A stretch of DNA of 20,510 bases from Pseudobdellovibrionaceae bacterium (GCA_947374445.1 CANCBY010000025.1:1-20510), one strand, 5' to 3'. Positions 1 through 7,926 are shown, numbered from the stretch's first letter. The notes: a model not told the origin generated them from the sequence alone. Program-made: numbers and translations.

Positions 1-42
1 TAAAACAGACATGGCCATTTTAAGGCCTACGTTAAAATGGCC
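1..42 (-). terminator. Possible rho-independent terminator after the HD-domain gene
   Basis: An 11-bp perfect inverted repeat (13-23 with 32-42; arm GGCCATTTTAA, 8-nt loop) lies just downstream of the minus-strand HD-domain gene. Read on the minus strand, the hairpin is followed by a weak U-rich stretch (positions 10 to 1, ending TGTTTTA). Stem strength and position suit a terminator for the minus-strand cluster. The U-tract is poor and the left context is cut off, so it could instead belong to something outside the window. Confidence 0.45.
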
Positions 43-65
43 GGATGGGGCTGCGTGGGATAAGC

Positions 66-707
66 TTAGTTAAGCCCTTCGAGCTCTCTTCTTAAGTCAT
101 TCAAGTAGATAGTCATAGTTTGAAGTCTTAACTCTCCTTCGGCTCTCGCGGAAGGAGTATTTAATTTATCCTGAAGATGCAAAAGCTTTGTGAAAAAGTG
201 ATCTAGAGTGTTGTCCCTGTCATCTGGGCTGCGATTTTCGCAAAATGGGTCTTGCGCGCGATAAAGTGGTCTTTGCGCCAATCCGCTAAATGCAAAACAG
301 CGAAAAATTCCTGTGGCACCCATGGCATCTAAACGATCCGCATCCTGTACAATTTTAGCTTCTAGTGAGACAGCATCTATTTTTGCAGAAAAACTATGAG
401 CCAAAATAGCGTGGTGAATTGCAGGTAAAAATTCTTTTGGATAGCTCCAATGAGTCAAAAGTTCCACAGCACGGTCAGCTGAAATTTTCGATGCCATTTT
501 TCTGCGCGTGTCAGTTTTAGATATGTAAACACAGTCGTGCAAGTAAGCCGCAGGAACTACAATTTTAAGATTTGCTTTTTCTTGAGCGGCCAATTTTTTT
601 GCGATATTGACGACTCGTTTGACATGAAGAATGTCGTGAGACGGGTCGGGATTTTTTTGGCAGACCTCCGACATATAATCTTCAAAGGTTTGTTCAAATT
701 TTTCCAT
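66..707 (-). CDS. HD-domain phosphohydrolase, YedJ-like
   Basis: Soluble HD-superfamily protein, probably a metal-dependent phosphohydrolase acting on a nucleotide-like substrate; the true substrate is unknown. From the start at 707 it is 213 aa. Visible motifs are a first metal-site His in SHDILHVKRV, the HD pair in AAYLHDCVY, HHAILAHSFS, and the distal Asp in KIVQDADRLDAMG, in the order and spacing of the E. coli YedJ type. The reading frame stays open up to an ATG at 776. I prefer 707 because YedJ-type proteins begin about 25 residues before the first His, and because 776 would overlap the upstream acetyltransferase gene by 83 nt instead of 14. No strong ribosome site is visible at either start, so translation is probably coupled to the acetyltransferase gene. 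Family assignment is fairly sure; the biological role is not. Confidence 0.82.
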   Translation of the reverse strand: MEKFEQTFEDYMSEVCQKNPDPSHDILHVKRVVNIAKKLAAQEKANLKIVVPAAYLHDCVYISKTDTRRKMASKISADRAVELLTHWSYPKEFLPAIHHAILAHSFSAKIDAVSLEAKIVQDADRLDAMGATGIFRCFAFSGLAQRPLYRAQDPFCENRSPDDRDNTLDHFFTKLLHLQDKLNTPSARAEGELRLQTMTIYLNDLRRELEGLN

Positions 708-1284
708 TGCTAGTTTTTGGGCTTTTTTTGCCCGAGAAGGGCAAAACCATTTGAACATCCTCACAAAAGCTTCCATCAGGCTGCCTATAAGCTAAGGGGG
801 TTCGGCCGACTTCAATAAAGCCCACTTTTTTGTAAAGGTTGTAGGCTTGGTGATTGTCTCCCATCATTGCAAGATCAATTTGCAGTAAGTCTTCGACCCT
901 AGCGAGTTCACGCAAAAGCTTTTTAAACATGAGCTCGCCAAGGCCTTCGCCGCGCATTGAGTGATGAAGCGAGATGCCTAAGCTGCCACGGTGGCGAGTC
1001 TTAGGATCCTTGTTGGTTCCAAAATTCAAAATGCCAACAATCTTCTTTTCAAATTCAGCGAGGATCAAAATCGAACGAGGATCGTTAGCATATTTTTCGA
1101 TCCACTTTACTTCGTCTTCAACAGTTTGTTTGCGAAAACTCTCTGCAGTCATCAAAATATAAGGCGAGGTCTCAGCGATATCTACCATCGCATCAATCAA
1201 AGCTTGCGCCTCATCCACCGAGGCCGGTCGAAGTATTACAGTTTTATTCTTTTTTGTAACAACTTGCTCGGCCTCAAAGTGCAT
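694..1284 (-). CDS. GNAT-family N-acetyltransferase
   Basis: A 196-aa GCN5-related acetyltransferase, cytoplasmic, expected to transfer an acetyl group from acetyl-CoA to an amine. The acetyl-CoA-binding motif A is visible as RGEGLGELM (residues 111-119), followed by motif B, NHQAYNLYKKVGF (144-156), with the Tyr and GF typical of the fold. The domain starts near residue 16 (VILRPASVDEA). The acyl acceptor cannot be read from the sequence. The start lies only 3 nt after the stop of the acyl-CoA dehydrogenase gene, and no clear Shine-Dalgarno is present, which suggests co-transcription and translational coupling. A start a few codons further in cannot be excluded. The tail after residue 183 is basic and outside the domain. 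Confidence 0.85.
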   Translation of the reverse strand: MHFEAEQVVTKKNKTVILRPASVDEAQALIDAMVDIAETSPYILMTAESFRKQTVEDEVKWIEKYANDPRSILILAEFEKKIVGILNFGTNKDPKTRHRGSLGISLHHSMRGEGLGELMFKKLLRELARVEDLLQIDLAMMGDNHQAYNLYKKVGFIEVGRTPLAYRQPDGSFCEDVQMVLPFSGKKSPKTSNGKI

Positions 1285-1287
1285 AAA

Positions 1288-2457
1288 CTATCTGAATGCC
1301 GGAATACCAGTGATCTCTTGACCAATAACAAGGCGGTGAATGTCTTCAGTGCCTTCGTAAGTGTTCACGGTTTCAAGATTCATCAAGTGGCGAATAACCG
1401 GATATTCATCGATGATTCCGTTGCCGCCCAGCATGTCGCGAGCGTCACGAGCCACATCTAAAGCCATACGGCAGTTGTTCATCTTAGCGAGCGATACATG
1501 ATGAGGTTGCAAGCGGCCAGACTCTTTTAATTTACCAAGTTGAATGGCAAGTAGCTGAGCTTTTGTGATCTCTTGAACCATCTTCGCAAGCTTTGCCTGT
1601 GGCAATTGGTGAGCAGCCAGTGGTTTGCCGTCAAAAATAATACGAGCCTTCGCGTAGTGAAGAGCTTCATGGTAGCAGGCGTTCGCAGCGCCGATCACTC
1701 CCCAAGCAATACCAAAGCGGGCTTGAGTCAAGCAACCCAGCGGAGCTTTAAGGCCTTCGCCATTTGGTAATATGTTGGCCTCAGGTACAACGCAGTTTTG
1801 CAAATGCAATTCAGAAGTCACACTCACACGCAGTGAAAATTTACCCTTCATCAGGCTTGTCGAAAACCCTTCAGTGCCTTTTTCAACGATAAAGCCTCTG
1901 ACTTTGCCATCGAGTTTGGCCCAAACAATGGCAAGGTCTGCAACGCTGCCGTTGGTGATCCACATTTTGTTGCCGTTGAGTTTGTAGCCACCCGGAACTT
2001 TTTCAGCGCGAGTCAGCATGCCGCCAGGATTTGAGCCAGCGTCCGGTTCAGTCAAACCAAAGCAGCCGATCAATTGGCCAGCAGCTAGTTTTGGCAAATA
2101 TTTTTTGCGTTGCTCTTCAGAGCCATAGGCAAAAATTGGGTACATAACCAAGGCGCCTTGCACCGAGCAAAAAGAGCGGATACCAGAATCGGCGCGCTCA
2201 AGCTCTTGCATCAAAAGACCGTAGGCAATGTGGCCCAAGCCTGGGCAGTCGTAACCTTGAATTGTTGAACCCAAAAGCCCCATTTCGGCAAAGCGTGGGA
2301 TCAAATGTTTTGGGAATTCTTCTTTGCGATTGGCCTCTTGTAAAGTGGGCATCACTTCTTTGGTTACGAAATCCCTTACGGTGTTGCGCACCATAAGTTC
2401 ATCTTCGGTAAAAAGCGAGTCCTCATCCATATAGTTTAGAGATTCGTAAGCAGCCAT
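1288..2457 (-). CDS. gcdH: Acyl-CoA dehydrogenase, glutaryl-CoA dehydrogenase type
   Basis: A 389-aa FAD-dependent acyl-CoA dehydrogenase, full length. It most resembles glutaryl-CoA dehydrogenase, which oxidises and decarboxylates glutaryl-CoA to crotonyl-CoA in lysine/tryptophan breakdown. Visible signatures are the FAD/substrate segment GCFGLTEPDAGSNP (131-144), MWITNGS (165-171), RDARDMLGGNGIIDEYPVIR (337-356) and the catalytic Glu368 in TYEGTEDIH. Arg94 and Ser98 in SGIRSFCSVQ correspond to residues that, as I recall, hold the distal carboxylate in GCDH. The ribosome site is strong (GAGGGG about 7 nt before the ATG). It heads a minus-strand cluster with the acetyltransferase and HD genes and is divergent from the E1 dehydrogenase. 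Confidence in the general family is very high; the exact substrate is inferred from motif similarity. Confidence 0.9.
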   Translation of the reverse strand: MAAYESLNYMDEDSLFTEDELMVRNTVRDFVTKEVMPTLQEANRKEEFPKHLIPRFAEMGLLGSTIQGYDCPGLGHIAYGLLMQELERADSGIRSFCSVQGALVMYPIFAYGSEEQRKKYLPKLAAGQLIGCFGLTEPDAGSNPGGMLTRAEKVPGGYKLNGNKMWITNGSVADLAIVWAKLDGKVRGFIVEKGTEGFSTSLMKGKFSLRVSVTSELHLQNCVVPEANILPNGEGLKAPLGCLTQARFGIAWGVIGAANACYHEALHYAKARIIFDGKPLAAHQLPQAKLAKMVQEITKAQLLAIQLGKLKESGRLQPHHVSLAKMNNCRMALDVARDARDMLGGNGIIDEYPVIRHLMNLETVNTYEGTEDIHRLVIGQEITGIPAFR

Positions 2458-2482
2458 TGTCCCCCCTCAGAAGCCATGCCAC

Positions 2483-2511
2483 ATTAGATACTTAATTCGA
2501 TATTTGAGCAA
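2483..2511 (-). promoter_or_regulatory. Candidate sigma-70 promoter for the acyl-CoA dehydrogenase cluster
   Basis: On the minus strand, TTGCTC (2506-2511) and TCTAAT (2483-2488) are separated by 17 nt. The -10 matches consensus at 5 of 6 positions, the -35 at 3 of 6. The -10 ends 25 nt before the ATG, giving a short leader that includes the GAGGGG ribosome site. Found by eye only. Confidence 0.38.
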
Positions 2512-2579
2512 TAACTGGTAGCAAAGGCTCTAGCCTATGGCAAGCCTTTCGGTTAGCATCACCTGGCATTATATCCGGG

Positions 2580-2607
2580 TTGCATACATGAGTGAAAACA
2601 GTAATGT
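2580..2607 (+). promoter_or_regulatory. Candidate sigma-70 promoter for the E1/acyltransferase pair
   Basis: TTGCAT (2580-2585) and TAATGT (2602-2607), 16 nt apart, sit about 23 nt upstream of the E1 start codon in the divergent intergenic region. Ribosome site AAGGTG (2621-2626) follows with 4 nt to the ATG. The match is moderate and no experimental support is available. Confidence 0.33.
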
Positions 2608-2630
2608 GAGTGCACATATAAAGGTGTTTT

Positions 2631-4892
2631 ATGTCGTCTATGTCATTGTCAAAGCCATCGGGCAAACTTTCTTTCAATCGCGCAGAAGTTGTGGACCAAA
2701 ACTTCACGCATTTTGTTCAAGAAGGCCGCCTGCCAGAGGCTCGCGTCCAAGTCTCGCTTGAAGAGTCCGGATTAAAACCCACAGAGCTTGTGGATTTATT
2801 CGAGAGCCAAGTGATCAGTCGTCACATGGATTTGCGTGCACGCATTTTAAAAAACACCAACCAATGTTTTTATACCATCGGAAGTTCGGGCCACGAAGGC
2901 AATGCAGTTTTCGGAAAAGTTTTTCGCAAAGATGATATGGCTTTTTTGCATTACCGCAGTGGCGCGCTAATGATCCAAAGAGCCAAGCAATTGCCAGGCG
3001 CCACACCAATTTATGATTCGATGCTTTCATTTGTGGCTTCTAGCGAAGAGCCCATAGCAGGCGGGCGGCACAAAGTTTTTGGCAGTCTGCCTTTGTTAGT
3101 GCCTCCGCAAACAAGCACCATTGCTTCTCATTTGCCGAAAGCCATGGGCGCAGCCCTTTCTGTTGGCAGAGCTCATGCTTTGGGATGCGAATCCGTGATG
3201 GCTGATGACAGTATAGTTCTTTGCACTTTTGGTGATGCGTCAGCCAATCACTCAACCGCTTTGGGAGCGATCAATGCAGCGGCGTGGACTGCTTACCAAG
3301 GTGTTAAGATGCCGCTGGTTTACGCTTGCGAAGATAATAATATCGGAATTTCTACATCCACTCCGCGCGGCTGGATTGAGAACAATTTCTCGCAAAAGCC
3401 AGGGATCCAATACATTAAAGCCGATGGCTTAAATCTCTTAGATCTTTATATGAAAACCAAGCTCGTCGAGGAGCATGTTCGCTACTATCGTAAGCCTGTT
3501 TTCTTGCACACAGAAACTGTGCGCCTAATGGGACATGCGGGCTCTGACATGGAATTTAATTACCACACGCTTGAAAAAATTGAGTCTCTTGAGTTCAATG
3601 ATCCACTTTTGCATTCGGCGCGCATTCTGATTGAGAATGGTGTCATGTCTGCTGAAGAGATCTTGTCTTTGTATGAACGCACTCGCGAGCGAGTTGAAAA
3701 AGTGGGCCTTTATGCGGTGACAAGACCCAAACTTTTAACTCCCGAAGATATTCGAGCAACTGTAACAGCGAGTACACAAATAAAATCAACTCCTCCGGTT
3801 CCGACAACGCCTCAGCGTGAAAAAGCCTTTGACCGCGAGTTTGCAAAATTATCTACGCCTCAGCATATGGCGAAGCTCATCAATTACGGTCTTACGGACA
3901 TCATGCTCCGTTATTCGAATGCTTTGATTTTTGGCGAGGACGTAGCGCAAAAAGGTGGAGTCTACAACGTCACTGACGGGCTTTATAATAAGTTTGGCGC
4001 CAAACGAGTCTTCAATGCGCTCCTTGATGAACAATCAATTCTGGGTGCGGCGATTGGCCTTAGTCACAATGGTCTTTTGCCAATTCCTGAGATTCAGTTT
4101 TTAGCTTATGTTCACAATGCTGAAGATCAAATCCGCGGCGAAGCTGCAACATTAGCATTTTTCTCGCAAGGACAATTCACTAATCCGATGGTGATTCGAA
4201 TCGCTGGTTTGCCTTATCAAAAAGGTTTTGGTGGTCATTTTCACAATGACAACTCGCTGGCTGTGTTTCGTGATATCCCAGGTGTGATTGTGGCCACGCC
4301 ATCAAACGGTGCCGACGCGGTCAAGATGATGAGAGCTTGTGTGAAAGAGGCTTTTGAGAAAGGCCGAGTCGTTGTCTTCGTTGAGCCGATTGCTCTCTAC
4401 ATGACAAAAGATCTTCATCAAGAAGGCGACAAAGGCTGGAGTTTTACCTATCCTGCGCCCGAAGAAGAAATCAAAATTGGCGAGTTCGGAGTTTCTGGTG
4501 ATGGAAAAGATCTCACAATTCTTACCTACGGAAATGGGTATTATTTTGCCTGCCAAGCCGAGAAAATTTTGCGCGAAAAACACAATGTGCAATGCAAGCT
4601 GATTGATCTGCGCTGGATTGCGCCGCTAGATCAAGACCGTCTTGTCGAAGAAATGAAAGATGACAAAAATGTTTTGATCGTCGATGAGTGCCGCAAAACC
4701 GGCTCGATCAGCGAGGGCTTGGTTGCAATGATGGTCGAAAAAATGCCCGATCAATTTGGCCGATTGCCAAAGATCAAAGTGCTTGCGGCTCATGACTGTT
4801 TTATCACTCTGGGAGTGGCTGCAGCAGCGGGGCTTCCGTCACGTGATGAAATTATTGAACTCAGTTTGAAAATGGTCGGGAAAGATTTATGA
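2631..4892 (+). CDS. Fused alpha/beta E1 component of a 2-oxo-acid dehydrogenase (TPP-dependent)
   Basis: A 753-aa thiamine-diphosphate enzyme in which the E1 alpha and beta chains are one polypeptide. Such enzymes decarboxylate a 2-oxo acid (branched-chain type or pyruvate) and pass the acyl group to a lipoyl E2. After a ~50-residue N-terminal extension, the E1-alpha part (about 53-370) contains SSGHEGNAV, HYRSGALM and the TPP/Mg site GDASANHS...EDNN (201-237). The third position of the usual GDG is Ala. A ~35-residue linker (around 370-405) is rich in Thr and Pro. The E1-beta part (about 408-583) has LIFGEDVAQKGGV, with the conserved cofactor-activating Glu436, and GGHFHNDNS (534-542). The transketolase C-terminal domain spans about 605-735. 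No E2 or E3 gene lies nearby. The gene overlaps the next by 4 nt (ATGA). The branched-chain specificity often given to this family is a guess here. Confidence 0.88.
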   Translation: MSSMSLSKPSGKLSFNRAEVVDQNFTHFVQEGRLPEARVQVSLEESGLKPTELVDLFESQVISRHMDLRARILKNTNQCFYTIGSSGHEGNAVFGKVFRKDDMAFLHYRSGALMIQRAKQLPGATPIYDSMLSFVASSEEPIAGGRHKVFGSLPLLVPPQTSTIASHLPKAMGAALSVGRAHALGCESVMADDSIVLCTFGDASANHSTALGAINAAAWTAYQGVKMPLVYACEDNNIGISTSTPRGWIENNFSQKPGIQYIKADGLNLLDLYMKTKLVEEHVRYYRKPVFLHTETVRLMGHAGSDMEFNYHTLEKIESLEFNDPLLHSARILIENGVMSAEEILSLYERTRERVEKVGLYAVTRPKLLTPEDIRATVTASTQIKSTPPVPTTPQREKAFDREFAKLSTPQHMAKLINYGLTDIMLRYSNALIFGEDVAQKGGVYNVTDGLYNKFGAKRVFNALLDEQSILGAAIGLSHNGLLPIPEIQFLAYVHNAEDQIRGEAATLAFFSQGQFTNPMVIRIAGLPYQKGFGGHFHNDNSLAVFRDIPGVIVATPSNGADAVKMMRACVKEAFEKGRVVVFVEPIALYMTKDLHQEGDKGWSFTYPAPEEEIKIGEFGVSGDGKDLTILTYGNGYYFACQAEKILREKHNVQCKLIDLRWIAPLDQDRLVEEMKDDKNVLIVDECRKTGSISEGLVAMMVEKMPDQFGRLPKIKVLAAHDCFITLGVAAAAGLPSRDEIIELSLKMVGKDL

Positions 4893-5929
4893 CAAATACT
4901 AAAAGAGAACGCGTCGTTGTTATTTGTCCAGGACGAGGAACTTACACCAAAGAAACTCTGGGCTATCTTAAAAAATACAGACCACAGCAAAATCAACAGT
5001 ACAATCAGTTCTTTGATCTCCTCGATCAAAAACGCCAAGCACTTGGTGTGCCGACTCTGTCCGACCTTGATAACGAGCCCGTGTTCAAGCCTGGCCTGCA
5101 CACCAAAGGTGAACATGCTTCGGCATTAATTTATGCCTGCAGCTTTGCGGACTTTATGAGTCTTGATCGTGAAAAATTTGATGTGGTTGCGGTGACTGGT
5201 AATTCGATGGGTTGGTACATTGCCTTGGCTGTGGCTGGAGCGCTTGATGCAAATAGTGCTTTCGAGGTGATCAACACCATGGGCTCGATGATGAAAGAGC
5301 AAATCATCGGCGGCCAATTGATCTATCCGATTGTAGATCTCAATTGGCAAAAAAGCCTTCACCAAGAAAAAGATCTTCAGCAAGCACTATCAGAGGTGCA
5401 AGCGATGGACGGCTGTGAAGCTTACATTTCGATTCATCTCGGTGGCTATGCTGTGATCGGCGGCAATCAAAAAGCTTTGGATTTTTTGCTCAAGCGCTTG
5501 CCGAAAATCGAAAATTATCCGTTTCAGCTGATCAATCATGCGGCTTTTCACACTCCGCTATTGAACGAAATTTCGAATCGGGCTTTTGAAACTTTGCCTC
5601 CGCCTCTTTTTCAAAAGCCGCAAATTCCGCTGATTGACGGGCGGGGGCATATTTGGATGGACTACGCGACAGATCTAGAGGCCCTCTACGATTACACCTT
5701 GGGGCACCAAGTGGTTGCTCCCTATGATTTTACTCAGGCTGTGACTGTCGCGCTTAAAGAGTTTTGCCCTGACCGTTTGATCCTACTTGGTCCCGGAAAT
5801 ACGCTTGGTGGTTCCATCGGCCAGATTCTCATAGAAAACAAGTGGAAGAACGTGAGCTCAAAGGCAGATTTTACAAATTTGCAGAAGGCAGATCCCTTTT
5901 TAATCTCGATGGGGCGGAGCGCTAATTAG
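4889..5929 (+). CDS. FabD-like acyltransferase (malonyl-CoA:ACP transacylase family), divergent
   Basis: A 346-aa protein with the fold signature of FabD/acyltransferase domains, which move an acyl group from CoA to acyl-carrier protein through a Ser ester. The nucleophile elbow is GNSMG with Ser106 (usual form GHSLG), the catalytic His is probably His221 in HAAFHTPLL, and the C-terminal GPGNTLGG (301-308) matches the family. Three usual features differ: the oxyanion-hole Gln of the N-terminal PGQG is Arg16 (CPGRGTY); the Glu after the elbow is Trp109; and the malonate-binding Arg of the RG.(F/L)MQ segment is replaced, with NTMGSMMKEQ (129-138) there. It may therefore use a non-dicarboxylic acyl-CoA or have another role. 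Its ATG overlaps the E1 stop (ATGA), so the two are almost certainly co-translated. The family is fairly sure; malonyl specificity is doubtful. Confidence 0.8.
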   Translation: MTNTKRERVVVICPGRGTYTKETLGYLKKYRPQQNQQYNQFFDLLDQKRQALGVPTLSDLDNEPVFKPGLHTKGEHASALIYACSFADFMSLDREKFDVVAVTGNSMGWYIALAVAGALDANSAFEVINTMGSMMKEQIIGGQLIYPIVDLNWQKSLHQEKDLQQALSEVQAMDGCEAYISIHLGGYAVIGGNQKALDFLLKRLPKIENYPFQLINHAAFHTPLLNEISNRAFETLPPPLFQKPQIPLIDGRGHIWMDYATDLEALYDYTLGHQVVAPYDFTQAVTVALKEFCPDRLILLGPGNTLGGSIGQILIENKWKNVSSKADFTNLQKADPFLISMGRSAN

Positions 5930-6020
5930 TTAAAGTTTAAACTCGATTTTTCACTCAGGCCTGTGCAATATGGGCCCTCAAAACGGTGCTTAAAACAGCG
6001 CTAAAATAAGGAGAAATTCC

Positions 6021-7127
6021 ATGATTATCGGTGTTCCCAAAGAGATTAAAATCAGTGAAAATCGCGTCGGTATGACCGAAGCGGGCGTTAAACAATTGGT
6101 CAAAGAAGGACACACTGTTTACGTTGAAAAAGATGCCGGTGTTGGCAGCGGCATTTCAAATCAACAGTACGAGCAAGTCGGCGGCAAAATTTTGGATACA
6201 AAAGCCGAAGTTTATAAAAAAGCTGAAATGATCGTAAAAGTAAAAGAGCCCTTAGCTGACGAGTATGAACTTTTGAAAGAAAATCTTATTCTTTACACTT
6301 ATCTTCATTTGGCAGCTGAGCCAAAGTTGACAAAAGTTTTGGCTGAGAAAAAAGTCAAAGCGATTGCTTACGAAACAATTCAAAAACCTGACGGCTCACT
6401 TCCACTTTTGACTCCTATGTCTGAAGTTGCAGGACGTATGGCCACTCAAATCGGTGCTTTTTATTTGCAAAAAGATCACGGTGGCAAAGGTATTTTGCTT
6501 GGTGGTGTTACGGGTGTTAAGCCTGGCAAAGTGACAATCATCGGTGGTGGTGTTGTTGGAACAAACGCAGCTAAAATGGCTGTCGGCCTTGGTGCTGACG
6601 TGACTATTTTGGACGTGAACCTTTCTCGCCTAGAATATCTTGATGATGTGTTTCAAGGTCGTGTTCAAACTCTTTTTTCAAATGCGCAAAACATTGAGCA
6701 ATCTGTGATCGAGTCTGATTTGTTAGTGGGCGGCGTTTTGATCACAGGTCAAAAAGCTCCGACACTTGTGTCTAAGCAAATGATTTCAGCAATGAGCAAA
6801 GGCTCAGTGGTTGTTGACGTGGCTGTGGATCAAGGTGGTTGCATCGAGACTTGCCGTCCGACTTCGCATCAGCACCCAACTTACGAAGTAGATGGAGTGA
6901 TCCATTACTGTGTCCCTAACATGCCAGGTGTGGCTCCAAGAACTTCGACTTACGCGCTGACAAACACAACTCTTCGCTATGCTTCAATGCTAGCGGCGAT
7001 GGGTGTAGAAGATGCTATTGCAAAAGACAAAGCTCTTTTCTTGGGTCTCAATGTTTACAATGGTTATGTTTGCTATGAGCCAGTGGCTCGTGACTTGGGC
7101 ATGGAATATCGCCCTTACAAGGTTTAA
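6021..7127 (+). CDS. ald: Alanine dehydrogenase
   Basis: NAD-dependent alanine dehydrogenase of 368 aa, the usual length. It interconverts L-alanine and pyruvate plus ammonia in the cytoplasm. Active-site residues of the family fall at their classical numbers: Arg15 (ISENRVGMT), Lys75 (KVKEP), His96 (YLHLAAE) and Asp270 (DVAVDQGG). The Rossmann NAD site is IIGGGVVGTNA (173-183), with Asp198 (LDVN) as the ribose-binding acid. RPTSHQHPTY and PNMPGVAPRTST also match closely. The start has an excellent ribosome site, AAGGAG (6008-6013), 7 nt before the ATG. It stands 91 nt after the acyltransferase gene, and a strong terminator at 7182-7220 ends the transcript. Pyruvate made here could feed an oxo-acid dehydrogenase, but a link to the E1 gene is only suggestive. 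Confidence 0.97.
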   Translation: MIIGVPKEIKISENRVGMTEAGVKQLVKEGHTVYVEKDAGVGSGISNQQYEQVGGKILDTKAEVYKKAEMIVKVKEPLADEYELLKENLILYTYLHLAAEPKLTKVLAEKKVKAIAYETIQKPDGSLPLLTPMSEVAGRMATQIGAFYLQKDHGGKGILLGGVTGVKPGKVTIIGGGVVGTNAAKMAVGLGADVTILDVNLSRLEYLDDVFQGRVQTLFSNAQNIEQSVIESDLLVGGVLITGQKAPTLVSKQMISAMSKGSVVVDVAVDQGGCIETCRPTSHQHPTYEVDGVIHYCVPNMPGVAPRTSTYALTNTTLRYASMLAAMGVEDAIAKDKALFLGLNVYNGYVCYEPVARDLGMEYRPYKV

Positions 7128-7158
7128 TACAAACGGCGATCGTTTTTAAAACCGCAAT

Positions 7159-7926
7159 CTATCTTTGATAGAAGTGCAAAGTCCCCCAATCTTCGGTTCG
7201 AAGCAGGGGGATTTTTTTTTGCGCCAAGCGCTTAACGACTTCGGCGTGCGGGTGTCCATAGCGTGAAAATCTTGCCGAACTCACTGCCCACTGAAGCTCA
7301 GGTAATTTATCAAGCAGCGCTAGCGAGGTGCTCGAGCGACTGCCATGATGTCCTAGCACCAATCCTTTAGTTGAGGCGGGGACTTCCTTTTTCCAAAAAT
7401 TTTCTTCATCGGCTGTAGAATCTCCAGGAATCAAAAAGCTTGCAGGTTTAAGCCAAAACACCGAACTCAAATGATTGGCTGAGTGTTCAGACTTTTTTAA
7501 AAATCGTGGGTCATCCATAGGCTGTTGAAAAAGACTTGCAACTCTTGTTTCGGAGTCTAAGCACGAGAGAATACCTGCAAGCAAACGCTCTTTGTGCGGG
7601 CTTGCACTTCCTTTGGGGCGAGCAGCGATGCAGAAATGTTGAGTTTTAACTCTAAATTTACCAACCAGTCCAATGTGGTCCCAATCCCAGTGGCTGAGAA
7701 AAATTTTATTGAACTTTTCGCCGCAAAGGCGCGCGACTTTTTTTGAAAGATCAAATTCTCCACCGACATCAAAGTGGAGACACTCATTTTCTGTCACCCA
7801 GGTTGTCCATTGGCCTTGCCCGGTATTCCAAACAATAAATTGCTTCTGCTCGATGCGGTCACCGAGTTTATAGCTTGGACATAAAATGAGAAGGCCTGTT
7901 AAAAGGATAAGACTTATTCTGTGCAT
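7159..7926 (-). CDS. ComEC-type metallo-beta-lactamase protein, separate gene
   Basis: A 255-aa secreted or membrane-anchored metallo-beta-lactamase-fold protein matching the C-terminal domain of ComEC/Rec2, which is thought to process incoming DNA. The frame is open up to 8064, but the ATG at 7926 starts a clear hydrophobic signal or anchor (MHRISLILLTGLLILC) and is preferred. Counted from there, motifs are NTGQGQW (34-40; usual DVGQGD), the metal site SHWDWDHIG (78-86), IPGDS (166-170), LGHHGSRSSTS (191-201) and YGHPH (223-227). All metal ligands appear present, so it should be active. It overlaps the end of the membrane-channel gene by 13 nt in a different frame, implying coupling. Its last codons contain the ald terminator in reverse. 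A general MBL hydrolase unrelated to DNA uptake is possible, but the neighbour argues against it. Confidence 0.85.
   Translation of the reverse strand: MHRISLILLTGLLILCPSYKLGDRIEQKQFIVWNTGQGQWTTWVTENECLHFDVGGEFDLSKKVARLCGEKFNKIFLSHWDWDHIGLVGKFRVKTQHFCIAARPKGSASPHKERLLAGILSCLDSETRVASLFQQPMDDPRFLKKSEHSANHLSSVFWLKPASFLIPGDSTADEENFWKKEVPASTKGLVLGHHGSRSSTSLALLDKLPELQWAVSSARFSRYGHPHAEVVKRLAQKKIPLLRTEDWGTLHFYQR
7182..7220 (+). terminator. Strong rho-independent terminator of ald, inside the convergent gene
   Basis: A nested hairpin: outer stem TCCCCC (7182-7187) with GGGGGA (7206-7211), inner stem CTTCG (7191-7195) with CGAAG (7199-7203) around a 3-nt loop, then nine T residues (7212-7220). This is a textbook terminator for plus-strand transcription leaving ald. 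It lies within the coding region of the minus-strand metallo-beta-lactamase gene, where the same bases encode residues 237-248 (KKIPLLRTEDWG). On the minus strand there is no U-tract after the stem, so it should act in one direction only. Confidence 0.9.

Noticed and set aside
991..1461. 156-codon plus-strand frame across the GNAT/acyl-CoA dehydrogenase junction
   Set aside because: It is antisense to two well-supported genes, and its composition is that of a shadow frame.
5930..6020. Promoter or terminator between the acyltransferase gene and ald
   Set aside because: CAATAT (5966-5971) has no -35 at a suitable distance, and the GGCC repeats (5957-5976) make only a weak, bulged stem without a U-tract.
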